Source: Ligustrum vulgare (taxonomy: Eukaryota; Streptophyta; Magnoliopsida; Lamiales; Oleaceae). From it: a stretch of DNA of 64,000 bases. Position 1 is the stretch's first letter; every line of letters starts with the position of its first letter. The stretch is from contig OY743190.1 of assembly GCA_963555705.1 (NCBI GenBank), positions 18,545,491-18,609,490 of the forward strand. Reading direction: 5' to 3'. The position numbers and the translations under genes are program-made. Below the pieces are notes generated by a model. The model was given only the letters and a program-made list of their open reading frames with translations, had not been told where the DNA came from and searched no databases. Positions 32,071 through 44,378 of the stretch are shown one piece after another.

Positions 32071-32156
32071 ATTCTAGTATTTCATATCGGAAACACAAGT
32101 GACACATTTATGCTAACATTCTAGTATTTCATATCGGAAACACAAGTGACACATTT
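32071..32156. repeat. Tandem duplication of 39 bp
   Basis: ATTCTAGTATTTCATATCGG followed by AAACACAAGTGACACATTT occurs at 32071-32109 and again, identical, at 32118-32156. Recent local duplication. Confidence 0.85.
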
Positions 32157-33069
32157 GAATAATAACATCATAATTAGAACGTGTCATTTTAATTTTGAAA
32201 TAAGAATAGTGGAAATAATGAATAAAATCCCCTGCCAAATATACGAAGCTCGTCAACATGAGTTGCACCTAGATAACCACACAAGCACACTTAAATTTTG
32301 TGTACCAAGTTTGTTAGAATTCAATCAAATGCAAGTAACACTTTACCCAAATTTTCAATGTAAAACAACGAGTTTTACATATTAGATATGCAAGATTTTT
32401 CCGAGGAAAAATATTTGCAATAAAGGATTTCAAAGCATATAATAATTCAAAAAGTGATTAGTAAGATTATATTCTATCAACTTTCCAGCGTCTCTCAAGA
32501 ACACACACATGTCAATAGCTTCAATACGATGACAAATAAATAAATAAGAGAATGAATACTATACTCGGAACTCAACGAAGTAAAAAATAAAAGTTCAACG
32601 TAATGATCAAATAAAAAATGGCCTAATAAGCTCTAAAATTAATTGGCCAAAATATATCTAAAATCAAAATTTTTATTAACAGCAAATAAAAGTAGTAATT
32701 TCCTGACAAAAATTAAATTGTAGTCTGGAATATACCGTTGGTGACGTATATTTTTTAAATAAGTACTAATTTCCTGTTAAGTTCTTAAAATACCGACAAG
32801 GAGAGTCGACAGTTGGATACAGATTATATTATGACAAACCCAAAAAGTTCACCGCCTAAATGCAAAAGACTACTTGTACAAAAATCATGACAGACAAACC
32901 TGTAAAGCAAAAAATTTAACGTTCATGTTTTGTGTGTTTGATAGAATATATGAACAACTTGAAGCCACATATCTGGATTATTTTGGAGATTCCTCAGGAT
33001 ATGGTCCGCTAAAATTCTCTTAGTCATAACTCATAACCAAAATAAAAAAAATGAATAAGTTCAAAATTT
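32157..33069. other. AT-rich spacer
   Basis: No gene, domain or repeat structure recognised. Confidence 0.6.
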
Positions 33070-33927
33070 AACATAATTAGGGATGGCAATTTGGAACCAT
33101 CGAACCGAAAATCGCAATGAATCGAACTGAATGGTGCGAAAAAAATCGAACCGATGGACAACGGGCAGTTATGGTTTACAAATTTAGTGACCCGATTTTT
33201 GGTGGAGCGGGTATGGTATTTGTGCTGATGAACCGCATCGAACCGAATATCCGATTTAAAAATTGATTTTGAATTATATTTATAAAAATTAAAAGCTTAA
33301 AATTAGTCATCCATTTAAAACTTAATTAGTCCATTGTCCCAACTCACTATCCACATGACATGACATGACCAACCAAGGCCCAATAAGAATTCACTAACCT
33401 AGGGATATTGAATTCATCATTTCATTTCATCTGAGATTCTATGAATACATTACCAGGTGAGACTACCGTGAGAGGAGATCAGGCAAATAGCGAACTTGAC
33501 TTGCGACTCTCATAATCTAGTCCTCCGTGCCGTGCCCAACTTGAAGGGGCTGAAGTTCGAATTTGAATATTGTTTGCATTTCGCATTGGAATTTGGATAT
33601 TATTTGCATTTCACATTTAAATTTGAGAATTTGGATATTGTTTGCATTTCGCATTTGAATTTGAGATATTGTTTGCGAATTTTGCTTAGTATTGTTATGT
33701 GGCTTTTTTTAATAATTTTTCTTTTTAGTTAGACTTGCTAATTTATATTTAAATGATTATTAACCGTACCGTACCGAATCGAACCGAAATGATACGCGAA
33801 TCGAAACCGCACCGACCCTACTTAAGCGGTTATGGGGCGGTTATGTTAAGAACAGAAAATTGATGGTTCGGTTATGATTTTGAGGGAACCGAAACCGAAC
33901 CGAATCGTTGTCATCACTAAACATAAT
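33070..33927. mobile_element. Non-autonomous hAT element, 842 bp
   Basis: The element 33078-33919 starts TAGGGATGGCAAT and ends with the complement of TAGTGATGACAAC, the typical plant hAT terminus followed by repeated GAACCGAA/ATCGAACCG subterminal motifs at both ends. It is flanked by the perfect 8-bp duplication AACATAAT (33070-33077; 33920-33927). The interior holds four degenerate repeats of GGATATTGTTTGCATTTCGC (33560-33680). It has no transposase. Confidence 0.88.
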
Positions 33928-33937
33928 ATGCATAGAT

Positions 33938-34691
33938 AACATTTAGGGTGACTATATTGCCACCACAAAACTTAATTCTTACACAATATTTTTAAGTGAT
34001 TTCTTTATTGACTAAAATAGACATAAAAGAAATTAAAAAAATATCCTTTTATTTTTCTCTCACTATTTTTACATACACTACAATCTTTCAAATAAATTTC
34101 TTTTCTTTTCTTCTTTATATTTAGGGTGGATATATTGCCACCAAAAAAGTTTATTTTTTACACCACATTTAAAGTATTTTCTTTATTTATAAAAATAGAC
34201 ATAAATAAAATTATATACATATCCTTTTAATATTATCTCACTAAAAATAATTTTTATATACATCACATCTTTCAAATATTCTCTTATCTTCTCTATGTTT
34301 ATTTTTCTAAATCATCTTGTTCTTCTTGTTATTTTATAATTTTGCTTTTCAATACTAAGTTAATTAGAATAGATGTTAATACAATAATTTCATATGATTT
34401 TTCAATAATAACATCATGCAAACATTAACATAAGTTAAAGTTTAGGATTTTAGGTTAGCGACAATTTTTATTGCTTAAGGTTCCCTATATTTTGATGTCA
34501 CCTAGGATTTTGATTATTTAATTATATTTGATTTTCAATTAAATCTTATATTCGGTTTTCGAATTCTATGGTTTTTCATTGACATATATTTGCGTGTTCA
34601 TACAGCATTCTGCCTATCGTGTTTTCAGTTGCATCTAGATAGTATTAAAAAAAATAGTGATTCTAATTTCTAATTGCATCTAGTACTTAAA

Positions 34692-34725
<34 letters not shown>

Positions 34726-35097
34726 ATGTGTGTGTGTGTGTGTTTGTGTGTGTCAAGTATTTAGAAGTCAACCGCCTACTATGTTTATATGAAATCGAAT
34801 ATTTTATTGTTTCAATTATCCATCAAACATCAATTAAAAAATGTGTAACATGGAAATATGAACCTAATTAATTGTAATTAAGGAAATAATGGGTGGCAAT
34901 GATGAGGAAAAATGGGAGAAATATTGGGAATTTGGGATGCTGAGTATACCACAATAATATATATATATATATATTTTAAGTTTTTATAGAATTAGGAGTA
35001 TTATTGTAAATTTGTTGTGGTGTATTTATTGAAAAAATATTTTAATTGTGGTGTAGTAAATAAATTTTCTGGTGATAATATAATTACCCTAACATTT
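33938..35097. mobile_element. DNA-transposon derivative with duplicated 5' end
   Basis: Ends AGGGTGACTATATTGCCACC and, in reverse, AGGGTAATTATATTATCACC are inverted repeats. The direct repeat AACATTT flanks them (33938-33944; 35091-35097), giving 33945-35090. The first 175 bp are repeated in tandem from about 34121 (TTAGGGTGGATATATTGCC). Seven or eight bases of target duplication would suit a hAT-like element, but the family is not certain. No transposase. Confidence 0.65.
34689..34754. repeat. (AT)n(GT)n microsatellite
   Basis: A run of TA dinucleotides passes into GT dinucleotides with few interruptions. A second TA run is at about 34957-34975. Confidence 0.9.
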
Positions 35098-36085
35098 ATA
35101 TAATCTAAAAGTAAATGCACGGACCCATGCATGCAGATCTAGAGGCTAAAATTCAGAAATCAATTAAAAAATTTCGAAGATCCTGGGATGAAATATTTGA
35201 AACAAGATCGATTGTCATGACCCTGTACATTTGCATCTTATGACGACCATACTTTTTGGGGGGAAAAGGTTTGAGAAATTTAATTGTTAAAAAGAAGTTT
35301 GAAAAGTAAAAAATTGTGTTTGACTTTTTTGAATGATTGAGATTGATTACTGTAGAAAAAAGTTGTATTTTTTTTTAATGAGAAAGTAGTATAAGGCAAG
35401 AAATATAAGTATTTCTTCAAGCATCAATTTATTGGATTTGCCCTGTAAGACTCAACTGCAGACATAGTACCTTGAAATCTTAAATTGGATGAAAGCAAAT
35501 TGAATGCACAGAGAGATGTCTGCATAAGCACAAAATCAACCTCCTTTGTCTACTGAACAATGATGAAACCTGCCTCCTACGTTGATGGACCATCATCGTG
35601 TTTTGCAAGCTTTGAAGCTAAAATGGTTCATCCCACCTAAGGTCAATTTATTTCCGAATAATCAATTGATCCATAGAGGGGAAGAAGATACAGTTTTAGA
35701 ATATGCAAGTTGCTTTTAGGCAGATGTTTAAACTAAGTTAGTTATTCTGAAATTAACTTTTACTTGAACCGAAAAAGACTAATCTTCTTTCAAAAATATG
35801 TTAGGAAGAGGAACAACATATATCGTTGGTTTTTTTTTTTCCTTCTTTTTTTATAAAAAAATAGCAAGAATAACAAAGGGGAACATAATAGCATACTTAA
35901 GTAGTTATTTTAAGTTCATGAATTGTACAATATCTAACCAGTTACCTAAAGCATGTGTCACAATCACTAATTTTTGCACCTCCATGCTTGGCCAGAACTA
36001 TCTGAAGAAATGAATAGAAAGGGGATGGTATGGCATTTCAATAACACAAAATCTACATTAATTTTCCCATGGATGGAATCATCAC
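35098..36085. other. AT-rich spacer
   Basis: No gene seen. The segment 35290-35370 resembles 47990-48080 (AAAGTAAAAAATTGTG, TTGACTTTT), suggesting a shared old MITE-type repeat without clear ends. Confidence 0.5.
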
Positions 36086-37542
36086 TGTAGCGATCGAGAA
36101 TTTTTCTGATTTAATATTTAATAAATATATTATTTTCTAAAAACATGTAGCTATGATTTAACCCATTATTAAAGTTTAAGTACTTCGTCTAACCATGTTA
36201 TTGATTTTGAGACAATAAAAATAAATTTTCATTCCAACTCAATTTTTTATGTCCAAAATTCAAAATTTAATTTTCAAAACCCAATTTTAATTCAATTTTA
36301 TTCAAGCTTATTTCTTTTCAAAATTCGAAAATATCTGAGTTTATCATTATGTTAAAATTCAAATTTTGGTTTCCTCATTTATCTTCGCAAATCCAGATAA
36401 CTACTTTATCCCATTTTTTACTCATCCACGATTATCTGATAGGATTACACAATCTCAATCCAAGTCCAAGTCGAACACTAACCTATCCAGCCATTATAAT
36501 GTCGTTCACCATAACCAGTTCTCTGTCACTCACGGCACAAGCATAAATCAGGTAAAAATCTTCACTGAATTATGTCTTTCGAAACGACGGTCAATCTACC
36601 TATTGCCTCAACCACCACTTGTGGTGCGCGTCGCGATGCACCAAGAATTAATTAAATTTCCTTACTTGCCAAAACTCAAATTTAAATGTGATAGTGGAAG
36701 CAAGGGTTGATCCCACGAGGAACGGGAACTAATTTAATGCCATGTCAATTAGAATTATAAGGGGGGTTTTGAGTTGAAAATTGCAATTAATCTAAATAAT
36801 CAAATAAAGATGTAAAATAACTGGAATAAAAATCAAATAATAAAGAATCCTAGTTCTCAGGTTCGGTTGTGCCCTATCATAATATTGTCATTCCCCAAGC
36901 AACGCATGTACTATTTCCTTTGTTTTATTTATCACCCGGAATAATCAAAAAGCTCTAATTAATCCAATTCTTCCTTAATAATAATCAATTAGAATTAGTT
37001 CTCTAATCAATTTAGAGTGAATGAACAACCTAGAATAAGCTCCCTAGATTTAATTCATTGACTATGTGAAAACAAGAAGAATTAGGTGAACTAAATTATC
37101 AATTACATATGCTCGAATTGATTAATCTAGATTGGATTTTCATATGGAAATATAAAATTACCAATTGCTACTATGATTTGGATAACAAGACAAATACGAA
37201 TCCAATTACCCAAATTAGCAAACATCAACACAATAATTAAAAACAAGGCCTTAATCAATTAATAAATTGTCTTGACGAAATTAATGTTCATGAGAAATCC
37301 AATAAATAAAACATAAAAACAAGAACTACGTTACGAGTTTGAGGAATGAATAATAAAATAATATGAACACAACGTCCCCCTTGAACTAGGTTGAGAAGAC
37401 TAGCCGCGCATTGTCATGAAGAATTCCCCAAAAATATTGTCTTGTTTCACCTTGATTTTGCCCAGAATTTCTTCTCTTCAAACCTTGATATTGGTGGCTC
37501 TTAAAATAATTCTCCTCCTCTCTCTTTGGTACTGAATTGCTC

Positions 37543-37551
37543 CTTTTATAG
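37543..37551 (-). promoter_or_regulatory. TATA box of the element B 3' LTR
   Basis: Minus-strand CTATAAAAG. Equivalent 43881-43889 in the 5' LTR. Its first T is 87 bp from the nearest palindrome. Confidence 0.6.
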
Positions 37552-37636
37552 AGCCCAAATTCGTGCCCTAGCTTTGGGAGCAAGAAATCCAAAATTATGG
37601 AAATAATTGAAATAAGGAAATTTTTGACTTGAAGAT

Positions 37637-37850
37637 TTACGGCCGTAACTATTCCTTTACGGCCGTAATTGAGTTACTGCATATTTCATCATATTGGAGT
37701 TACGGCCGTAATTGGGTTTCTGCGTATTTTTATCTTTTGAGGGTTACGGCCGTAAAGATGTTTCTTACGGCCGTAACATCTTTTCTGCTGAATTTTTGCC
37801 CGTTTCACTCATGCACTTACGGCCGTGATGATATTTGCTTGCGGCCGTGA
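37637..37850. promoter_or_regulatory. Palindrome array in the element B LTR (TTACGGCCGTAA x7)
   Basis: Twelve-base palindromes start at 37637, 37657, 37700, 37744, 37765, 37817 and 37839. The first five are perfect; the last two are TTACGGCCGTGA and TTGCGGCCGTGA. Intervals are 20, 43, 44, 21, 52 and 22, so five of the six are close to one or two times 21-22 bp. The same array is at 43975-44188 in the other LTR. Promoter function is inferred from the position upstream of the TATA box. Confidence 0.75.
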
Positions 37851-38040
37851 GTTATTTACATGCCAGGTCCTCGAACTTCCTTTTTGCGTGCTTTTTGGTA
37901 CTTTTTCCTTCTTTTCTTGTCATTTGCGATCTTACACAATATAAAACATAAAATGCATTAAGCAATACTTAATTAGGATCAAACTAACAGTAATTCGAGG
38001 CAACAAGTAAAGAAATAAAGTGCTAGTAAAGCACTTATCA

Positions 38041-38079
38041 AATCCCCCCACACTTGAACCATTGTTCGTCCTCGAATAA
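38041..38079 (-). other. Polypurine tract and conserved dyad of element B
   Basis: Minus-strand TGTGGGGGGATT abuts the 3' LTR. The dyad TTGTTCG-TCCT-CGAATAA (38062-38079) is the counterpart of 3390-3407 in element A. Confidence 0.75.
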
Positions 38080-40508
38080 TGATAGAAAAGAACTAAAGTA
38101 CGACTCGACTGAACATGTTAGACTTTTAAATCTGGAAAGTCAAGGTCACAACCCACTTCTTTTTAGCACGAAAATCAAATTGCATAATCGGAGTGTGTTA
38201 GTGTGTGTAAGAGATGCATCACCCAATATTCTCCGAACAAAAATGAAAATTGATACCCCAATATGGATTATATCCTTTCACCTCTCGTGAGTTCTCTCTG
38301 AATTTATCAATTCCCCATAAAAATGTAAGTTTTGACTAATTCAAGTAAATGCCAACAGATTAGTGCGGTTTATCACATGGTAAAAATTTAGTCAATACAC
38401 AGTTTCAGATCAAAAGGGCACAAAATATAGACCAAGCAATTCAAACCACTCATAAGTACATGTAATGGGAGCCAACACTCTCACCGGATATCTCTCTTCG
38501 CACAAAGTGTATATAAAGGTGAGAATTTTACGCTCAACTCACTGCATGAAAAACTTGTTACCACAGATTGCTCAAATGTCAAAACCGGAGCCAACAATAA
38601 CACAAGTGCAAAGCAAAGGTCTTTGTTGGGTTGTAACGGGGCTTCGGGTCAGGTGGGATAAAAGGGAAACATTTAGGCTGAATCGAGAAGGAGTTTCACA
38701 AGCCGAATCGGTTCAATTATAACATTCCTTCTTTCTTCTTCAACATGAATTTAATAATCTCTCTGCTATCCAACTGGTTTAACACTAGACTTCTATTTTG
38801 TGCAGCTTGAGTGTTTATTTTCACTACTAGCAAATGTTCATGACCTCGTAATTTGAGAACTGGCCTGAACTTCTCTTTTTCTTTCTTTTTTTTTTTTCAA
38901 ACATATACTGCAATTTTTTCTCTTTTGGTCAAATCACCCCACAATCCCCAATGACACAAGATTGAATTTCCACTTTGAAACTTAATCCACCTCAAACTTC
39001 TCAACCAACACAAGCTTGTGAATCCGTTCTCTATAGGTTCAAGAAAAAGGATAACATGAAAGAATGGGTGTTCGTGGCTTGTAGTGTGGTATTAATATTC
39101 CAAAGAAAGGCTAAGGCTCAAAGGATCTTCTATTGGTAGATGTACAATGGTAGGCTTATTTAGAAGGCCAAATTTGGTTCATCCTAGTGCCTTTACTATA
39201 TTTTGCACTCGAGCCAAGAAGCTACTACGGCATGTACACAAAAGCATATCCAAGAACAAATCAACCATGCAGGACACACATTAAAAGAAAAATAAGAGCT
39301 TTATATAAAGAGTAAAAGTAGCTCATAGGCTCAAAAGCTCACAAATTATGGTTCATATGTGTGTCTCCCATCCAATTATGAGTTTTGGTCATTGCTCGGT
39401 CTTAGGGTCGAATTGAAAAAATGCAAAAAATCTAGTGGCCAAGGGGTGGAATTTCTTTACTCGGGGTAGTTATCAGTCATATCAATTTTGGGTTTGAATC
39501 TACTAGGTTGCAGAGATATGACATTTTGTCCCCATTTTCAAACCTATTCGGAAAGTATTGGAAAATTCATCTCTACGTGCTCAATTCATGTCCAATTATG
39601 CAATTTAGGAGTTGGTAGTTCAAAAATTATGATAAGTGGGTTGCTTCCTATCCAACCAGTGTAAATAAAAGAGGACCAAAATAGAAAAATGACAAGCAAG
39701 ACTAAATGATTGACAGAAGTTAGATACAAAATTAAACATAAAAGGAAGATAATGCGACAGCAATTGACAGAAGACACCCCCACACTTAAAACCCACATTG
39801 TCCTCAAAGTGGAACTAGAAAGTACAAAATGAAAGAGGGGGTTAGAAGACTCCCTCGGGTTTTACTGAGGAGGGGGCCCGCCATGGAGCCTTTGCAAACG
39901 CTGGAGTTCCTTTCGAATGAACCTCTGTGAATATTTGGATGAATTGAAGTGAAGGAGAAGGAAGTAACAACCCACAATGCTGCTTTGAAATAGAAGTAAT
40001 GCGAGTTTGAAGAGGGGTCGGGAGAGAATTGTGAGGATGCAACCGTGAATGTGAAGTGGAATTTGTAATATGTAAAATTTGGATTTACCAGACTTACGGC
40101 CGTAACTCATGTCTTTACGGCCGTAACGGAGGCTCTGGAGAATTACACATAAATGGAGTTACGGCCGTAACATTTTAAATACGGCCGTAACTGAGTTACT
40201 GCCTGTTTTGAAAAAATTGGGGTTACGGCCGTAACTTAATTCATTACGGCCGTAACTGAGTTACTGGCCAATTTTTTTTTTCTTTTTTTCTTTTTTTTTT
40301 TTTGAATGAAATTAAATAATAAGGAAAATGACAAAAATGAAAATAAAAAAATAAAAAAAATAAAAATTTGAGGGAGTAAAGAAACTCCCCTCTCGGGTTG
40401 CCTCCCGAGCAGCGCCTTTGTTTACTGTCTTTGGCTAGACTTGTTGTTTCCTCCTTCAACCGGGATTAGGTGGATTTCCAAAGCTCAACTTCTTTTTCAT
40501 ATTTTTCA
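38080..40508 (-). other. Non-coding interior of element B, 3' of protease
   Basis: About 2.4 kb without reverse transcriptase or integrase motifs in any frame. It contains the internal palindrome array (40094-40255) and poly-T/poly-A stretches (40266-40370). Short frames such as 38465-38722 lack known motifs. Confidence 0.7.
40094..40255. repeat. Internal palindrome array of element B
   Basis: Six copies of TTACGGCCGTAA (one ATACGGCCGTAA) start at 40094, 40115, 40159, 40179, 40223 and 40244. This makes three pairs spaced 21, 20 and 21 bp, repeating every 64-65 bp. The stretch GAGTTACTG also recurs between pairs. It lies about 250 bp 3' of the protease stop. Confidence 0.8.
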
Positions 40509-42815
40509 TCAGGGCCTGCAAGACAGGGGCAAAAGCATGTCATCAGAAGTTGGCAATGTAATACACGAGATTTTACCTGGCTTTCCACCATTTCCACTAA
40601 ATTTGAAAGTTTCCTGTACTGAAGAATCAATAACATTAAAAGAATGAACAGGATTATCATCATCAAGGTAGTTCACAGAATCATAAATATTAAACTGAAT
40701 AATCTCATTATCAAATTCCATGGTAAGTGAACCACTACTAACATCTATCTTGGTCTTAGATGTTTTTAGAAATGGTCTACCTAGCAAAATAGGAGTAGAG
40801 TTGGGGGAATGGTCATCATTCATGTCTAATACATAAAAATCTGCAGGAAATACTAACCCGCCCACTTGCACTAGAATGTCTTCAACTACCCCATCAGGAT
40901 AAGCATTAGAACGATCGGCTAGTTGAATTATAACATTAGTTTCAGTCAGTTTGGAAAGTTTTAATGCATTGTATGTAGACCTAGGCATTACATTTATAGA
41001 TGCACCTAAATCTATTAATGCACGATCCAGTTTAGTGTTACCTATTTGGCATGGTATAGTGAACATACCTGGATCCTTGCATTTTGGGGGCAGTTTCCTT
41101 TGGAAGAGTGCTGACACATTTTCCCCCATTCTTACCATTTCATTTCCCATCAACTTCCGTTTGTTGGTGCACAGCTCCTTTAAGAACTTCGCGTATCGGG
41201 GCACTTGCTTGATTGCATCCAACAGTGGAATGTTGATTTCCACTTTCCTGAACATTTCCAGAATTTCCTTCTCCTTGCTTTCCTTAGTCGCCTTCGCTAA
41301 CCTGCTCGAAAAAGGCGGTGGAGTTAGTTTCGCATTCACAATAGGTTCGGTTTTTACCTGAGAGTTTTGTGGAATGCTGTTTTTCTTTTCGACTTTTTCT
41401 TCAACCTCCTCCTCTTCACTCGCGGTTGGCTTTGATTGTGGCGCCTCAATTTCTTTTCCAATTCGAAGAGTAATTGCACTTACATTCATCGGATTCACCT
41501 CGGGTTGAGATGGCAACTTTCCTCCTGTTTGTGCTTCCAGTCTGTTGATAGCTGTGGCCATTTGACTCATTTGATTTTCCAGGTTTTGAATGCTGGATCT
41601 GGTATCCTGTTGAAATTGTAGAGTGTTAGTGGCCAAAGTTTTCATCATTTCTTCGAGAGACATACCTGATGATTGTGGCTTTTGCTGATATTGTCCCTGT
41701 GGATGGAAATTTCCTTGTTGTTGAAAATTCCCTTGAGGCTTGTTGGAGATGAAACCCGGAGGTTTGTTATTTCTATAGCTCAAGTTCGGGTGGTCCCTCC
41801 AGCCAGGATTGTAAGTGTTTGAGTACGGATTGTATTATTGTTTTTGAAATGGGAACCCTTTTGCGGCCTTTACATGTTCATTGTTTTCTTCTTGCAATAC
41901 CGGACATGTATCCGTTGGATGTCCAAAGTTCGAACAGATTTCGCATGCTTTGACCTGATTCGAGTTCCCTACAGCAAGCTGCTTAACGAGATTGGTTAGT
42001 TCATATAATTGACCTTCGATATTGGAACTACTTACCTCGTTCACTCGGCAGACTTGGGAGTCTCGGGTTGAATTAAATTGCAGAGTGTTTTCAGCCATGT
42101 TGGAAATCAAAGCCCGAGCCTGTTCCGGTGTTTTGTCCATTAAGGCACCTCCACTTGCGGCATCAATCATACTTCTGTCTATTGGTAGCAGTCCTTCGTA
42201 GAAATATTGCACCAGTAGTTGTTCGCTGATTTGATGATGGGGGCAGCTCGAGATGAGCTTCTTGAAGCGCTCCCAATATTCATACAGCGACTCACCATTG
42301 TTTTGACGAACCCCGCAAATTTCCTTCCGGATTGTTCCAGCCCGAGATGCAGGAAAATATTTTTCCAAAAATAGCCTCTTCATGTCATTCCAGGTGGTGA
42401 CTGATCCGGATGGTAAACATTGTAGCCAATCAGTAGCGGCATCCTTTAACGAGAATGGAAAGGCCCTCATTTTAATTTGTTCATCGGTAATACCAATGGG
42501 TCTCATACTGTCACAAACCATGTAGAATTCCTTGAGATGCCTGTAAGGGTCTTCACCAGCATGTCCTCGAAAAGTTGGCAACAAGTGAATGAGTCCAGAT
42601 TTGAGTTCAAAAGTTTTTTCCTCCTCCACTGTCGGAAAAGTGATACAGAGTGGCTGTTGAGCGACATCTGGGGTGGCCAATTGTTTAAGTGTCCTGTTGT
42701 TGAGGTTATGAGCTGCCATTTGTTCTAGTGCTTCCCTTCTTCGCAGTCGAAAAGTTCGCTCGATTTCTGGATCAAATAAAAAATATTCAAAATTAGTGGA
42801 TCGAGTTTTATGCAT
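40509..42815 (-). pseudogene. gag-pro: Gag-protease of element B, one in-frame stop
   Basis: A single frame of 769 codons is interrupted only by TAA at 41835-41837. Segment 42815-41838 (326 codons) carries retrotransposon Gag (LKEFYMVCDSMRPIGIT; FPFSLKDAATDWLQCLPSGS; FKKLISSCPHHQISEQLL) and an intact zinc knuckle CEICSNFGHPTDTC. After the stop the frame reads YNPYSNTYNPGWRDHPNLSY, a Gln-rich linker, LKELCTNKRKLMG, then protease with LIDLGASINVMPRSTYNALK (DLGAS active site) and ILLGRPFLKTSKTKIDV. It ends after LPLSCRP. The stop most likely replaces a Gln codon (CAA to TAA). Gag packages RNA; protease matures Gag. Nothing of Pol follows. With a single lesion this copy is barely decayed. Confidence 0.93.
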
Positions 42816-42935
42816 ATAAATAAATAAAATTTTCGGAATTTCAATTTTTTTTTAATTAAATCGAAAATAAAAATAAATAAATAAAAATGCAGAAAATAAA
42901 ATTCTAATTGATTAAACAGAAAATTGGTTAACCGT

Positions 42936-42953
42936 TCCCCGGAAACGGCGCCA
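42936..42953 (-). other. Primer-binding site of element B, tRNA-Asp
   Basis: Plus strand TCCCCGGAAACGGCGCCA differs from the tRNA-Asp 3' end by one base (C to A). It is 6 bp from the LTR. Confidence 0.88.
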
Positions 42954-42959
42954 AAAACT

Positions 42960-44378
42960 TGGTGCGCGTCGCGATGCACCAAGAATTAATTAAATTTCCT
43001 TACTTGCCAAAACTCAAATTTAAATGTGATAGCGGAAGCAAGGGTCGATCCCACGAGGAACGGGAACTAATTTAATGCCATGTCAATTAGAATTATAAGG
43101 GGGGTTTTGAGTTGAAAATTGCAATTAATCTAAATAATCAAATAAAGATGTAAAATAGCTGGAATAAAAATCAAATAATAAAGAATCCTAGTTCTCAGGT
43201 TCGGTTGTGCCCTATCATAATATTGTCATTCCCCAAGCAACGCATGTACTATTTCCTTTGTTTTATTTATCACTCGGAATAATCAAAAAGCTCTAATTAA
43301 TCCAATTCTTCCTTAATAATAATCAATTAGAATTAGTTCTCCAATCAATTTAGAGTGAATGAACAATCTAGAATAAGCTCCCTAGATTTAATTCATTAAC
43401 TATGTGAAAACAAGAAGAATTAGGTGAACTAAATTATCAATTACATATGCTCGAATTGATTAATCTAGATTGGATTTTCATATGGAAATATAAAATTACC
43501 AATTGCTACTATGATTTGGATAACAAGACAAATACGAATCCAATTACCCAAATTAGCAAACATCAACACAATAATTAAAAGCAAGGCCTTAATCAATTAA
43601 TAAATTGTCTTGACGAAATTAATGTTCATGAGAAATCCAATAAATAAAACATAAAAACAAGAACTACGTTACGAGTTTGAGGAATGAATAATAAAATAAT
43701 ATGAACACAACGTCCCCCTTGAACTAGGTTGAGAAGACTAGCCGCACATTGCCATGAAGAATTCCCCAAAAATATTGTCTTGTTTCACCTTGATTTTGCC
43801 CAGAATTTCTTCTCTTCAAACCTTGATATTGGTGGCTCTCAAAATAATTCTCCTCCTCTCTCTTTGGTACTGAATTGCTCCTTTTATAGAGCCCAAATTC
43901 GTGCCCTAGCTTTGGGAGCAAGAAATCCAAAATTATGGAAATAATTGAAATAAGGAAATTTTTGACTTGAAGATTTACGGCCGTAACTATTCCTTTACGG
44001 CCGTAATTGAGTTACTGCATATTTCATCATATTGGAGTTACGGCCGTAATTGGGTTTCTGCGTATTTTTATCTTTTGAGGGTTACGGCCGTAAAGATGTT
44101 TCTTACGGCCGTAACATCTTTTCTGCTGAATTTTTGCCCGTTTCACTCATGCACTTACGGCCGTGATGATATTTGCTTGCGGCCGTGAGTTATTTACATG
44201 CCAGGTCCTCGAACTTCCTTTTTGCTTGCTTTTTGGTCCTTTTTCCTTCTTTTCTTGTCATTTGCGATCCTACACAATATAAAACATAAAATGCATTAAG
44301 CAATACTTAATTAGGATCAAACTAACAGTAATTCGAGGCATCAAGTAAAGAAATAAAGTGCTAGTAAAGCACTTATCA
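42960..44378 (-). repeat. LTR of element B (5' LTR)
   Basis: 1419 bp, same length as the other LTR. It carries TATA box 43881-43889 and the palindrome array 43975-44188. Confidence 0.95.

Larger units (their letters stand above)
36622..38040 (-). repeat. LTR of element B (3' LTR)
   Basis: Minus-strand ends are TGATAAGTGCTTTACTAGC and ...GCGACGCGCACCA. Contains TATA box 37543-37551 and the TTACGGCCGTAA array 37637-37850. It also includes an AT-rich segment at 36900-37330. Confidence 0.95.

Noticed and set aside
34674..34871. 65-codon frame over the AT/GT microsatellite
   Set aside because: Simple-sequence translation (alternating Tyr-Ile and Cys-Val).
36366..36710. 114-codon frame at the left end of element B
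   Set aside because: Spans the junction of LTR E and the LTR of B, so it is a chance fusion.
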